The notes under the pieces are model-generated. The model did not search any database. It was given only the letters and a program-made list of their open reading frames with translations, and had not been told where the DNA came from. A stretch of 64,000 bases of DNA from Amphiura filiformis (Eukaryota; Echinodermata; Ophiuroidea; Amphilepidida; Amphiuridae), in the NCBI RefSeq assembly GCF_039555335.1, contig NC_092629.1, forward strand, positions 34,179,796 through 34,243,795, read 5' to 3'. The position numbers and the translations under genes are program-made. Positions 12,701-20,040 of the stretch are shown in pieces (positions within the stretch are counted from its first letter, which is position 1; each line of letters starts with the position of its first letter).

Positions 12701-15700
12701 TCTGGTAACGACATCTGACCCAGCACTCTCAAAGCTGTATCGGCTATTATTGCTGGAATCCTATTTGGCTGATGGTCCAATTGACTCTGCTGACTGAGGT
12801 TGGATTGCAGTTCTTGCACCTAGAAATGATACCATTGGGTGTACCTCATTTAAGTATGTCAATATTTTCTACTATTTAAGTATCTTTCTTATCAAATGCA
12901 GGGTATATTATTCTTTGGCTACTGTCATATTGGAATTATTTTGAAGTTGGATTGCAGTGTCTGCTTCAAGGCAACCTATAATATGAGTAGTTTTTGAGAC
13001 TATTCTTTCAATTTTGCGGCGCCTAAGTTGCAAATGAGCAGTTTGCATTGTCTGTAGGTTTACAGTGTCATGTTGATAACATCAGCTTAGAGTATTTTTT
13101 CCGCCCATTTAAGGAGATTTGACCCAGCATAGTAACGGATGACGATCGCAAATATGATTAAGATTTGAACGTCGGGAAATGGCAAGTAGGTGAAATGTAC
13201 TGGGCATGGGGACACCCATCAGTCCGAAACACAGTCAATACGAACCCCCGTCAGTCCGAACCCTAACGCTAACCATAACCCTAACCCTAAATTTTCGGAC
13301 TGACAGGGGTTCGGATTGACAGTGTTTCGGACTTCCGGGGAGACCACCTGATAGATTATAAACTTGCCATTTAAAGCCATAATGTACGATCTTATATTAT
13401 GAAATTGGTTAATTTTTTTCAAACCTGATTTTTTTTCATATTTGTAATGTTTACACATGTCCCAACTTGCACCTAAATTGTGCAACGAGCAAAGTTCGAC
13501 ATATTATCATAATTTAAAAATGATGATAATATGTCCTCCCATATAGAACTACGTGTTAAATGGCCAAAATAACCAGTGGGGTTTCTTTAATTTTACCTTG
13601 TTATTTCAACCTAAAATGGAACGTCAGTTATTACTAATATTATTTCAACATTTTGAATAAAGAATAACAAAATCAACATTTGACGGAAATCGTACATTAA
13701 GGCTTTAATGTGATATTCCATAATTCTGTATACTTGTAATTTTGTTCCTATTCAATCCAGGTTTGCAGTGCTGTTCAGAACCAGGACTTCACTCTTGTTG
13801 AAGATTACAACATTGGCTTGAAGGCTCTGCTGTACCTGGACAGTCTCGACGTGACCACCGATTGGGATGGTCAGAGTCCACCAACATTGAGACACCAGAA
13901 AGGAAAACCAGTACCAAAGGTTGCTGATATAGTGGGCAAGGTATGTGTATTAAGCTTTATGATCGTATCGGACCATTCCATTTGAAATCCATACACCCCC
14001 TATGGAAGACATGACCTTAATCTCCCACACAGGGTGTGGATTTGAAATGGAGTCACCCATTCAGGTAACCCCATTTGAAATTCACACCCCTGTGTGGGAG
14101 ATTAAGGTCATGTCTTCCGTAGGGGTGTATGGATTTCAACTGGGTTATCTTATTGTACTAAGCATTCAAAAGAAGTGTAGCATTAATATTTTTGGTGACA
14201 TATTTTGCATTGATCAGAAATCGCTAGCATGCCCAGCCTCAAATTGCTGCCAGTTTTAACTCTAATCAACTTGAAAGTAAAGCAAATTGTGGTCTTTTGA
14301 CAGAATCATCAGTAGCATTTATACAATCGCTAAATGTTTTGCCAAATCCGTTTTTAATCGTTAGTCCTCGCATATACATGTGCGACGTCAAGCTATGTGC
14401 TTAGGATTCAGGTTGAATCTTTCTTAGAGAAGGTGTATGAATTTAAAATGGAGCTGCCTAATGTGTTAATTCCATTTGAAATTCATACTCCCCCTGTGGG
14501 AGATATTTTCAAAATCTTCCGCAGGGTGAGTGTGGATTTTAAATGGAATAGCCCAAATGGGGGTAGTCACCCGGGAGGGGGGTGCCGAATTAACCAATTC
14601 AGCATCAATTCTGCACCCCTCCAAGTTACAAATTTGCGTGCATTTCAGCAAAAAACTTATTTGAAAGATCAATTTAAGACCGATATTCAACTTCATTATA
14701 ACCAAAAATTAATGAGTGGTAGGCCCTATTTGTGCAAATTTTCACGTGCTCTGCGCAAAATTGTTTCAAGAGTTTGGGAGGGGCCGCCATTATGTATCCT
14801 TAGCCCTGGGCGCCACAACCCCTAGCTACGCCACTGCTAAGCAATTTGATATTCATCAATGTGTGAAACTCATGAAAATGTACTCAATTTCCCTTGTAAA
14901 TTGCCAGAGTTTGCCATCATTTGGACCATATCTGGAGAAGAGGATCAAATTGAATGCAGAGAACAAGAAACAGTCTGATCTCCTGGCAGAGTCGGAGATG
15001 CCTGAGAAGCAAAGACCAGTACCAGCTCCAAAGAAAGCGGCACCCTCTGTCAAGGTATGGTAGTACATAGGCTTAGTGAAAAAACACCCATTTTTTTTAA
15101 CCAAAAATGCGAGATAGCAACTACAAAATGTGAAGAAAAGCAAGATTTATGCCCCAAAATTGGCCGGGAAAAAACAATGCCCTCTATTTATTGTCTATGG
15201 AATACCCAAAACAAAGCTAGCTGACTGGCTGACCAAAAATACACAAATATTTTCCTCATAAATCAGTGTAAAAGGTCAATATACTGAATGGTTTGAGTAG
15301 TAAATAAAGATTATTACTTGTGTTGTTGCTTGGATGCGCCAGAAAATGGACTGTTTATGTCAACTCTGATCTAACATTGCCTCTGAATGGCCAATTACAT
15401 GATATCTTCACTTTAATCACCAATCAGAATGGAGCTTTGCAAATAATCACCCCAATATCTTTGCATGGTGAAATTATTCTAACAATGATGCTGATTGGTC
15501 CAATTGATAATAAAAACTTCTTTTTGGCCAATAGGCAGGTAGTTCTCATGGGGATAATCCTTGTACAATCCTAACATCAGCTCCTAACTTACTTGAACAG
15601 GAAATGGTTGGACGTGCTCTGAAGAGCATCGGTGCATATGGAGACCTGGACAACACGCAACAAGTGGTGGCGCTGATTGACGAAGAAATGTGTATCAACT

Positions 15701-15909
15701 GCGGCAAGTGCTACATGACGTGCAACGACAGCGGCTACCAGGCGATTGAATGCGACCCGGAGACTCATCTCCCGCGCATCACCAAAGATTGCACGGGATG
15801 TACGCTGTGCGTGAGCGTGTGTCCGATCATCGACTGTATAACGATGGTGAAGAGAGAGACACCGTATAATCCAAATCGCGGTGTGCCGCTAGCTGTAGCC
15901 GTGTCATAA
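584..15909 (+). CDS. DPYD: Dihydropyrimidine dehydrogenase gene (15 coding exons seen, 5' end outside window)
   Basis: The enzyme reduces uracil and thymine with NADPH in the cytosol, the first step of pyrimidine catabolism, and also clears 5-fluorouracil. Fifteen exons with GT/AG borders encode about 975 codons, matching human residues 51-1025 (human comparison from memory). In order: N-terminal Fe-S domain ([14 protein letters not shown], then [17 protein letters not shown] and the Gln of GGLQQFATE), FAD site (GCGPASISC), NADPH site ([11 protein letters not shown]), FMN/pyrimidine barrel (TKTF lysine; catalytic Cys in [15 protein letters not shown]), and a C-terminal ferredoxin domain with two CxxCxxCxxxC motifs. 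The first ~50 codons (human exons 1-2) are not found in bases 1-583 and should lie upstream. One exon has a 1-base insertion, so the gene is either damaged or wrongly assembled there. The stop is TAA at 15,907-15,909; the first AATAAA I see downstream is at 16,755. Confidence 0.97.
830..1075. repeat. Degenerate GATC/AATC-rich simple repeat
   Basis: Short units such as TGATTGAT, GGTCAGAT and (ATCAATCA)n fill this part of the first visible DPYD intron, with an ATCAAATCAAATCAAATCAA run near 1,036-1,060. The rest of the intron (1,076-1,631) shows nothing definite. Confidence 0.7.
1632..1793 (+). CDS. DPYD: DPYD exon, equivalent to human exon 5
   Basis: 162 nt, same length as human exon 5, starting [16 protein letters not shown]. 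It supplies the remaining cluster cysteines ([17 protein letters not shown]) and the unusual glutamine ligand in GGLQQFATE. Acceptor TTGCCAG, donor GTAGGC. Confidence 0.96.
1828..2343. repeat. Fold-back element, family also at 53,556-54,450
   Basis: The ends AAAGGTGGGTAACCTGATT and TATCAGGTCACCTTCCTTT are imperfect inverted repeats. The core (about 1,918-2,096) is a strong hairpin with arms containing ATTCCAAATTGGTATATTTC and GAATTAGTCT/AGACTAATTC. The left end matches the left end of the element at 53,556 (GGTAACC, GAT, GACA, CATCCCC in the same order). Confidence 0.75.
2990..3150. repeat. Palindromic GTACC-rich repeat
   Basis: The arms AGAGGTACATTGCTGCCCAG and the complementary TGTACCTCT...GGGGGCAGC flank a core rich in GTACC/GGTAC. 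A similar but not identical structure lies at 23,231-23,390. It sits in the DPYD intron just before the exon at 3,219. Confidence 0.6.
3219..3371 (+). CDS. DPYD: DPYD exon, first part of human exons 6-7
   Basis: 153 nt, 51 codons, [10 protein letters not shown]... to ...FLARLGYK. It contains the FAD-binding loop [20 protein letters not shown]. The next exon starts at DLTIFEK. The two exons together (279 nt) equal human exons 6+7 (197+82), but the intron sits 44 nt earlier than the human one as I remember it. Confidence 0.95.
3555..3680 (+). CDS. DPYD: DPYD exon, second part of human exons 6-7
   Basis: 126 nt, 42 codons, [20 protein letters not shown] to MKDLGVK. Acceptor CCCTTCAG, donor GTAAGA. 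It continues the FAD domain (EIPQFRLPY and [11 protein letters not shown] are strongly conserved). Confidence 0.95.
3971..4166 (+). CDS. DPYD: DPYD exon, equivalent to human exons 8+9
   Basis: 196 nt (human 88+108), starting [17 protein letters not shown] and ending one base into a Gly codon before GTATGT. It encodes [19 protein letters not shown], the end of the first half of the FAD domain. A multi-hairpin repeat starts 35 nt after the donor. Confidence 0.95.
4201..4480. mobile_element. Multi-hairpin MITE-like element, copy A1
   Basis: It begins GGGATATTCTATTTAAATTC and ends TTTTAAATGGAATAGCCC. Inside are repeated modules of the form TCCATTTGAAAT-CATACTCCCCCTGTGGAAGAT, each followed by its complement, so the element can fold into several hairpins in a row. 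It has no coding capacity. It lies in the intron after the DPYD exon at 3,971-4,166. Confidence 0.85.
4715..4885 (+). CDS. DPYD: DPYD exon, equivalent to human exon 10, with a 1-nt frameshift
   Basis: 171 nt against 170 in human. It encodes [14 protein letters not shown] and the NADPH motif [20 protein letters not shown], then [10 protein letters not shown]. There the conserved Pro-Glu-Glu is lost because one extra T (4,873-4,875, GTTACC where GTACC would fit) shifts the frame. The donor AG|GTTAGT is good and the next exon starts cleanly at a phase-0 Met, so the indel is inside the exon. Read as it stands, a stop follows a few codons into the next exon. Confidence 0.9.
5385..5830. repeat. Imperfect tandem duplication, unit ~240 bp
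   Basis: Unit 1 (about 5,385-5,620) and unit 2 (about 5,625-5,830) share AAGTGCAT-ATTT, CTTAAACATT, TTTTATCTTCAAAAAT-TTA and TAAGTTTG in the same order. The rest of this 1.6-kb DPYD intron (4,886-6,508) has no recognised gene. Confidence 0.65.
6320..6446. repeat. Small fold-back repeat
   Basis: ATTGTTTCGAGACC and TCTCTATCGCCTGATATA on the left pair with TATCAGGTGATAGAGACC and GGTTCTCAAAACAAT on the right, about 60 nt before the exon at 6,509. Confidence 0.65.
6509..6719 (+). CDS. DPYD: DPYD exon, equivalent to human exon 11
   Basis: 211 nt, same as human. [20 protein letters not shown] to STLADTQ, ending one base into a codon at GTAATA. It is part of the NADPH domain. Acceptor ATATTTGCAG. 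Confidence 0.96.
6864..7048 (+). CDS. DPYD: DPYD exon, equivalent to human exon 12
   Basis: 185 nt, same as human. [20 protein letters not shown], then [19 protein letters not shown], the second FAD-contact segment. Acceptor TCCTCAACAG, donor GTAAGC. A single-hairpin repeat begins about 12 nt after the donor. Confidence 0.96.
7061..7148. mobile_element. Single-hairpin copy of the multi-hairpin family (A2)
   Basis: TTCCATTTGAAATATGTATC, CACCCCTGTGGAAGATTTA and the complementary GTCTTCTACAGAGGGAGGAT and TTTCAAATGGAA form one hairpin module. It lies 12 nt downstream of the donor of the DPYD exon ending at 7,048. Confidence 0.8.
7890..8450. repeat. Tandem repeat, ~2.2 units of ~260 bp
   Basis: TTGCAAAATTTTCC...GGGGGAACATC...GCGTAG-TGATAAACAA...TTCTGCTT-CGACATTTG...AATAGTGCCAAAATG recurs at about 7,915, 8,190 and, in part, 8,430. 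Open frames here are by-products of the repeat. The preceding stretch 7,150-7,890 has no supported feature. Confidence 0.75.
8509..8842. mobile_element. hAT-like nonautonomous fragment (CAGTGGCGTAGA end)
   Basis: The left end CAGTGGCGTAGATTTC and the right part GGATCTACGCGTATGGCG are imperfect inverted ends of a type common in animal hAT elements. An opposite-facing end (GATCCGCCACTG) abuts at about 8,490-8,501. No transposase frame remains. Confidence 0.5.
9056..9271 (+). CDS. DPYD: DPYD exon, equivalent to human exon 13
   Basis: 216 nt, same as human. It starts the FMN-binding barrel: [39 protein letters not shown] and [14 protein letters not shown], the latter with the FMN-contacting lysine. 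Acceptor TTTATTTTGCAG, donor GTGAGT. Confidence 0.96.
9565..9968. mobile_element. MITE-like element, TIR GCAGACACTTTTGGGCAGG
   Basis: The left end GCAGACACTTTTGGGCAGG and the right end CCTGCCCAAAAGTGTCTGA are near-perfect inverted repeats 400 bp apart, in the DPYD intron before the exon at 10,039. Confidence 0.8.
10039..10272 (+). CDS. DPYD: DPYD exon, equivalent to human exons 14+15
   Basis: 234 nt (human 165+69), [17 protein letters not shown] to WTVLAKRAE. The human exon 14/15 boundary, whose donor is hit by the DPYD*2A splice variant, falls inside this exon, so that splice site does not exist here. Donor GTAAGT. Confidence 0.96.
10340..10668 (+). pseudogene. 3' end of a non-LTR retrotransposon
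   Basis: Two frames with one break encode a reverse-transcriptase C-terminus: [20 protein letters not shown] and QLKFLK, then [20 protein letters not shown] and [20 protein letters not shown] followed by TGA. This tail (GRPR...LAQDR...KLVVACSAAE) is typical of CR1/L2-like or RTE-like elements in invertebrates; the clade is not settled. It ends in an ATG/GAT microsatellite, as such 3' ends often do. It is 5' truncated, in the sense orientation of a DPYD intron. Confidence 0.75.
10700..10800. repeat. GAT-rich simple repeat
   Basis: GATGATGA/ATGATGAC-rich tract with CAACAACAACGA, probably an extension of the retrotransposon 3' tail just upstream. Confidence 0.5.
10881..11075. mobile_element. 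MITE-like element, TIR AATTGACCTTTT
   Basis: AATTGACCTTTTCATTAAAT with CATAAGCC at the left and GGCTTATGGGATTTAC with AAAAAGGTCAAT at the right are inverted. The core also pairs (ACATCTGAGAT/ATCTCAGGTGT, CATTTGACGTCA/TGACGTCAAATG). Confidence 0.8.
11237..11441 (+). CDS. DPYD: DPYD exon, equivalent to human exons 16+17 (catalytic cysteine)
   Basis: 205 nt (human 84+121). [20 protein letters not shown] contains the general-acid cysteine, human Cys671, at 11,273-11,275 in the mobile active-site loop. Then [20 protein letters not shown]. It ends one base into a Gly codon at GTAAAG. Confidence 0.97.
11971..12256. mobile_element. Multi-hairpin MITE-like element, copy A3
   Basis: GGCTATTCCATTTTAAAT at the left, TTTTAAATGGAATAGCCC at the right, with ATT flanking both ends. 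The middle holds CACACTACCCCTGTGGAATA, CTTCCACAACTGGAG and CTTCCACAGGGGGAGTGTGG modules. It lies in the DPYD intron before the exon at 12,349. Confidence 0.85.
12349..12611 (+). CDS. DPYD: DPYD exon, equivalent to human exons 18+19
   Basis: 263 nt (human 120+143). [38 protein letters not shown] and [20 protein letters not shown]: the phosphate-binding end of the FMN barrel. Decayed copies of its second half follow in the next intron. Confidence 0.97.
12658..12990 (+). pseudogene. Decayed tandem copies of DPYD exon 12,349-12,611
   Basis: Bases 12,658-12,850 align with 12,409-12,652, that is the second half of the upstream exon plus the first bases of its own intron. Shared stretches include GGAAAAGAGAAGA, GGAGGCGTGTCTGGTAACG, CTCAAAGCTGTATCGGC and GGTTGGATTGCAGTT. 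The copy has in-frame stops (TGA for CGG) and gaps, so it is dead. A second, shorter trace (about 12,905-12,990, GAAGTTGGATTGCAG then CAAGGCAACCTATAATATGA) looks like a third copy. The offset is about 249 bp. Confidence 0.8.
13214..13340. repeat. Inverted CAGTCCGAA repeat around telomere-type CCCTAA units
   Basis: Left half: ATCAGTCCGAAACACAGTCA and CGTCAGTCCGAACC. Right half: TTCGGACTGACAGGGGTTCG and GTGTTTCGGACT. Between them is a short (A/C)CCCTAA run (about 13,258-13,290). The CAGTCCGA word is shared with the large palindromic minisatellite at 40,271-40,958. Confidence 0.7.
13761..13940 (+). CDS. DPYD: DPYD exon, equivalent to human exon 20
   Basis: 180 nt, same as human. [20 protein letters not shown], then [20 protein letters not shown]. 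Acceptor CAATCCAG, donor GTATGT. A palindromic repeat begins about 33 nt after the donor. Confidence 0.96.
13974..14148. mobile_element. Multi-hairpin family, subfamily B copy B1
   Basis: A near-perfect palindrome: CCATACACCCCCTATGGAAG, ACATGACCTTAATCTCCCAC on the left and GTGGGAGATTAAGGTCATGT, CTTCCGTAGGGGTGTATGG on the right. Related copies are at 25,274 and 25,618. It begins 33 nt after the donor of the DPYD exon ending at 13,940. Confidence 0.85.
14403..14554. mobile_element. Multi-hairpin family, truncated copy A5
   Basis: Only the right half is present: TTCCATTTGAAATTCATACT, CCCCCTGTGGGAGATATTTT, then CTTCCGCAGGGTGAGTGTGG and TTTTAAATGGAATAGCCC. Confidence 0.8.
14560..14838. mobile_element. 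hAT-like fragment related to the one at 34,663-34,984
   Basis: It shares TGCCGAATTAACCAATTCA, AAGACCGATATTCAA, CATTATAACCAAAA and TATGTATCCTTAGCCCTGGG with the copy near 34,700-34,960, in the same order. The right end CCCTAGCTACGCCACTG is a common hAT-type end; the left end is missing. It ends 69 bp before a DPYD exon. Confidence 0.8.
14908..15054 (+). CDS. DPYD: DPYD exon, equivalent to human exon 21
   Basis: 147 nt, one codon longer than human. [20 protein letters not shown] is conserved, followed by a divergent Lys/Pro-rich linker ([13 protein letters not shown]) that leads to the ferredoxin domain, as in other animals. A truncated hAT-like element ends about 70 nt upstream. Confidence 0.94.
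15601..15909 (+). CDS. DPYD: DPYD terminal exon, equivalent to human exons 22+23
   Basis: 309 nt including the TAA stop. [20 protein letters not shown], then [11 protein letters not shown] and [12 protein letters not shown], the two 4Fe-4S motifs that pass electrons between the FMN and FAD domains. The protein ends [10 protein letters not shown] and lacks the terminal Cys of human DPYD. Confidence 0.97.
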   Translation, partial: EMVGRALKSIGAYGDLDNTQQVVALIDEEMCINCGKCYMTCNDSGYQAIECDPETHLPRITKDCTGCTLCVSVCPIIDCITMVKRETPYNPNRGVPLAVAVS

Positions 15910-16092
15910 TGGTGAGGTTTGGGATTTACAGTTATCATATTAGATTTTCATCAAAAGTCTTGCGAGATTTGATAAAGTCTTATTAGTAGATGAGATTGTT
16001 TGAGATCTTAATGTATGTAACAGGATCGTAGCATGCCGCAATCCAACGCTCTAAAGCATTAATAATATGCCTACAAGGGAAATTTGCTGAAA

Positions 16093-16279
16093 TGTGACAT
16101 GATCAAGGGGAATGAAGCACATGTCGACATTGGTCGAAACTGACTTTTGTTTTGCGAAGTTTCGTCAATTTATTAATCGCTGAAAACAATATAAAACAAA
16201 AGAATTTGAACACTTTCTTTGCCAATATCTCAAGATCAGTATTAGCGTCATCCGACTCATTTCCCTTGATCGTGTCACA
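16093..16279. mobile_element. MITE-like element, TIR TGTGACATGATCAAGGGGAA
   Basis: The left end TGTGACATGATCAAGGGGAA and the right end TTCCCTTGATCGTGTCACA are inverted. A second copy of the family is at 22,511-22,763. It lies in the presumed 3' flank or 3' UTR of DPYD. Confidence 0.85.
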
Positions 16280-16307
16280 AATATACATGAGAGTTGGTTG
16301 TTTTATT

Positions 16308-16589
16308 GGGCTATTCCAGTTAAAATCTACACTGCCCCTGTAGAAGAGTAGAACATATCTTCCACAGGAGGAGTATGAATTTCAAGTGGAATGAACACAT
16401 TAAGCAGCTCCATTTAAATTTCATACACCCTCTGAGAAAAACCAATCTGAACCTTCCACAGAGGGAGGGTGCCGGTGAGTTTCAAATGGAGCTGCTAATG
16501 TGGTCATTCCATTTAAAATTCCTACTCCCCCGTATGAGATATTTCCAAAATCTCCCACAGGGGTAGTGTGGATTTTAAATGGAATAGCG
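16308..16589. mobile_element. Multi-hairpin MITE-like element, copy A6
   Basis: GGGCTATTCCAGTTAAAATC at the left, TTTTAAATGGAATAGCG at the right, with four internal CTTCCACAG/CTGTGGAAG-type modules. The layout matches copies A1 and A7. Confidence 0.85.
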
Positions 16590-16754
16590 AATTGCTCTCC
16601 TAAATGAGTGAATTGTAATTTTTGGTGCATTATCAATTCTCAATAACTGTTCCAAATTGTTCACATTTTCTCCGATAAAATGATAACAGCTCAGATGCAA
16701 AAGCTGAATTGAACATCAGAGCATGATCATTGATAGTGCCTTATGTAATTCACG

Positions 16755-16760
16755 AATAAA
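16755..16760 (+). promoter_or_regulatory. Possible DPYD polyadenylation signal
   Basis: The first AATAAA hexamer I see after the DPYD stop codon, about 850 nt downstream. If used, the 3' UTR would contain the two repeats at 16,093-16,589. This is a motif match only. Confidence 0.3.
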
Positions 16761-16939
16761 AAGTACTTATATAGGCTATAAGCCAAAGCAGTTGTGTATT
16801 TTGAGCATTAAATATGACAGCCCTACTTAAGCCCATTCCCATTAGGGCAATTTATACTTTGGTGTGGTTAAATATTTAACACATTTTTATCTGTACTATT
16901 TTATAGATTTAAATTTTAAGCTTCCCACAGTGGAAATAT

Positions 16940-17279
16940 ATACCGTATTTCGTCAAATAGTCGACCCCCCCCTCAAATAAACGCCCCACCACTTTTTTCA
17001 ACCAAGATGTTTCAAAAATGCCGATATTTACATGCTATCTTGTGAAGTAAGCTTACCAAGTTGCCCACATGGTCGATAATAGCGTCAATAATTGGCGAAA
17101 ATCTGGATCAGAAACCCGAAGTGAACCAGAAGTCAGTGTTTCTAGTTCATAGTTCGTCATTTTAGCGTGAGTTTTAAGTTTACCTAATGATTTTAACGGG
17201 AATTATCATTCTAAAACTGACCTTGAATAAACGCCCCCTTTGGAAAAATGTAGGGCGTTTATTTGACGAAATACGGTAT
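16940..17279. mobile_element. MITE-like element, TIR TACCGTATTTCGTCAAATA
   Basis: TACCGTATTTCGTCAAATAG with ATAAACGCCCC at the left and GGGCGTTTATTTGACGAAAT with ACGGTA at the right are inverted over about 35 bases. Related but decayed sequence appears near 25,800-26,050 (TAAACGCTCC) and 28,085. Confidence 0.8.
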
Positions 17280-17667
17280 TTCATGTTGAAATCATCACCT
17301 GCTTCAAAAAGTTGTGTTTTTTGGCTGTACTGTAAAAGTGATCATTTTCATGCGTGTACTTTGTCGCGCTTTGCCGATTTTGAACTACATTGCTAGTTTT
17401 TAATTTTGCGATTTTGAGTTTTCTTACATAGACTTATACACTAAAAGAACATATTTGTGTGTTTTTATTTTCGCGCTAGCTGTGTTGCGCGCGAAAGGCA
17501 CAAAAATTAATGTACCCTGAAAATTTTCACTTTTGAAAGTAATTTACCTGTGGGCTTCATATATTTTATGAAACATGTTTTGAAAGTATATATAAGTATG
17601 TTATAACATATATTTTTTCAACTTATATTCAAATCTTTAAACAAAAACATAGTAGAAGAATGTAAGA

Positions 17668-17793
17668 TTTTGGTTGATCCTTCATGTAATTATTTTGTGT
17701 AAGCTAATCCTAACCCTAATCCTAACCCTAAACTAACCCTAACCTTAACCCTAACCCTAATTTTGTGTAAAATTACATGAAGGAATAACCAAG
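17668..17793. repeat. Fold-back with interstitial telomere-type repeat
   Basis: TTTGGTTGATCCTTCATGTA with ATTTTGTGTAA is mirrored by TTTTGTGTAA with TTACATGAAGGAATAACCAA. Between the arms (about 17,706-17,761) lie about eight CCCTAA-like units. The animal telomere repeat is TTAGGG, so this is an interstitial telomeric tract inside a hairpin. Confidence 0.85.
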
Positions 17794-18056
17794 ATTTTAG
17801 ATATATTATAACCGAAAATGCCGTTAGTAATAATTTAAAATCTCAAATATGATTAAAGCTATTACTTTGAGGACTAATTATTTTGTGAGAGGATAATCCT
17901 CAACTGAAAGGGATAATCCTAAATTTGTGTGCCCTCCAGGGTTAGAAATTTGGTGGGAATCAATTCTGGCAAAAATGATTTGCATGAATTAAAAGTTTCA
18001 TAAATATTCAAAATCTCCACACTCGCTACTTTGCAAGAACCAGATGATTCCTGCAA

Positions 18057-18202
18057 AATTCTGTTCAAGAATCAAGAATCAAGAGTGGATCAAGAAAAAA
18101 GATTTATCAAGAATCAAGGTTATTGATTAAGAATCAAGATTGACCAAGAATATTAAAGAAACAAGATTGAATCAAGAATCACGATTGAGCAAGAATCAAG
18201 TG
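18057..18202. repeat. ATCAAGA/GAATCAAGATT minisatellite
   Basis: About ten degenerate copies of AAGAATCAAG or GATTGA-CAAGAATCA in a row; no gene. Confidence 0.75.
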
Positions 18203-18229
18203 CGTTAAAAACTTCCCTGCCTACCTACC

Positions 18230-18960
18230 CTACTTTTTTTTTCAATATTACACCAATAAAATATTTTTAGGCCTAATTGATATAGTATTAGAAGATAGTA
18301 TTAATCCCATTGGATAGATTAGAAAATACCAAATATGAAAACCAAAAATTACAAGGCGATTTATTGTCCCTGTGCCAAACCCACAGGACTCTTCACAGTA
18401 AATCGCCAATGTATAATATGAAGTGCTTGGTTCCAAACCGTGTTAAGTCCACAAACACTTGTTTCTGATTTCCCTGTGCGATATTGCAATGGGTTGTGAT
18501 GCTATAGGTATAATAATAAGCAAATAGTGGATGGATGGATGCACAGTAACAATACTGTGTGAGGCCTTTGGTTCCCAAATGAGAACAATAGTCTGCTTGT
18601 ATAGCAGTATTGTTGTGGTAAATAATGGTTTGTTGATGGTACAACTCATTGTTGCTTATGTCAAACGTGTCAAAGTAATTGTGATTGTATCACACAAGTA
18701 AATAAGAAACATGTGGTTGTTGACTTAACATGGTTTGGAAGCAAGCTCTTCATTTAATAAAATAGTATTATATGTAGAAATGTATTTTGTAGCAAGCTTT
18801 ACCATTAGAAAAAAAACCAAATATAAAAAAAAAAAAATTACAGGGTGATTTTTTGTGCCCTGAATTGACCCCACAGCACACGTCACTTAATCACTGATGT
18901 ATAATATAGTATTTAATAAAAAGAGAAATAGTATTATATGTAGAAATATATTATATTATA
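18230..18960. repeat. Diverged direct and inverted repeat block
   Basis: AAATACCAAATATGAAAACC...AATTACAAGG-GAT-TATTGT...TGTATAATAT (about 18,326-18,420) recurs in diverged form at about 18,810-18,910. Also GCTTGGTTCCAAACCGTGTT at 18,425 is the inverse of AACATGGTTTGGAAGCAAGC at 18,727. The short open frames inside are not convincing genes. Confidence 0.55.
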
Positions 18961-19425
18961 GCAACCTTTACCATTATGACTTAAAGGAGGATTTTGTGAT
19001 CCTAACATCCTCTTTTTATGAAAGGCTTATCCCCCAAAATTTCAGTTGATTCCGATTTTGCGTTTGAGAGTTATGCATGATTATGCTCCATAGACAATGT
19101 GTTGTAATTTTGTTCTGGTATACCAGAACGAAATTCAAATTTCATGATATCTTTGCTAAACAAATTAATCTGCAAGAAATTTTTTGTACATAAACATTAT
19201 GTACCCAGAGGCTTCCAGTGATATAAAAATCTCAACTTTTTTTGAGAAAAGTGGGGGATGATGTTGTGGATCACGAAATGCCCTTTTAATTAAACAATAT
19301 TAATCATTTCTTGCCGAAATTGATTTTGAGATGAAACGTTTCTGCCTTGCCACAACAAAAAGTCCACAACTAATATACCGTATCTATTTCAAGATAATGA
19401 ACAAAAACTGAATTCAGCTACCATT

Positions 19426-19680
19426 GGGCTATTTCATTTAAATCCACACTACCCCTGTAGAAGATTTTAGAAATATCTTCCAAAGGGGGAGTATGAGTTT
19501 TAAATGGAATGAACACATTAGCAGCTCCATTTGAACCTCACCCTCCATCTGTGGAAGAGGGTGTATGAAATTCAAATGGAGCTGTATAATGTGCTCATTC
19601 CATTTGAAATTCATACTCCCTCTGTGCAGGGTATTTCGAAAATCTTCCAGAGGGGAAGTGTGGATTTTAAATGGAATAGT
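19426..19680. mobile_element. Multi-hairpin MITE-like element, copy A7
   Basis: GGGCTATTTCATTTAAATCC to TTTTAAATGGAATAG, with the internal CCATTTGAACCTCACCCTCC module and its partner, as in A1 and A6. Confidence 0.85.
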
Positions 19681-19686
19681 CATGTT

Positions 19687-20040
19687 CAAGAGCTGTTCAA
19701 ACCGCTCCCCTGATATTTTTAAGGAGAGTGGTGGGCGAACTAGTACTGTTGTTCTACATTAATGCTTGATAAAGGACACCTAAAATGCAAAAAGTGTAAT
19801 TTGAATTGTGTAAAATCTATCAATAGATTTCAAGTATTCTTCACTGATATTTAGTCATAATTTGAAAATAAAATTCTTCGAAACTGTTGGGTGAAGTCAT
19901 AAAAAAAACAGCTCCCCTGATGCATTTAAGGGGGAGTGATTTAAAGCTCACACCAAAAACATTTAAGAAGAGTTGTAGGAGAGTGACAGCTCTAGCTCTC
20001 CTCAAAACAAAATGCCTGCAGCAGTACATGCAGAATTTAG
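19687..20040. repeat. Dispersed repeat, second copy at 51,462-51,970
   Basis: GAGCTGTTCAAACCGCTCCC, GGAGAGTGGTGGGCGA, ATCTATCAATAGATTTCAAG, CAGCTCCCCTGATGCA and GGAGAGTGACAG recur in order in the 51.5-kb copy. Short GGAGAG/CTCTCC words recur in both orientations. Confidence 0.75.

Noticed and set aside
14397-14825. 142-codon plus-strand frame in a DPYD intron
   Set aside because: It reads through a multi-hairpin copy and a hAT fragment; words such as [12 protein letters not shown] recur as by-products in every copy of the repeat.
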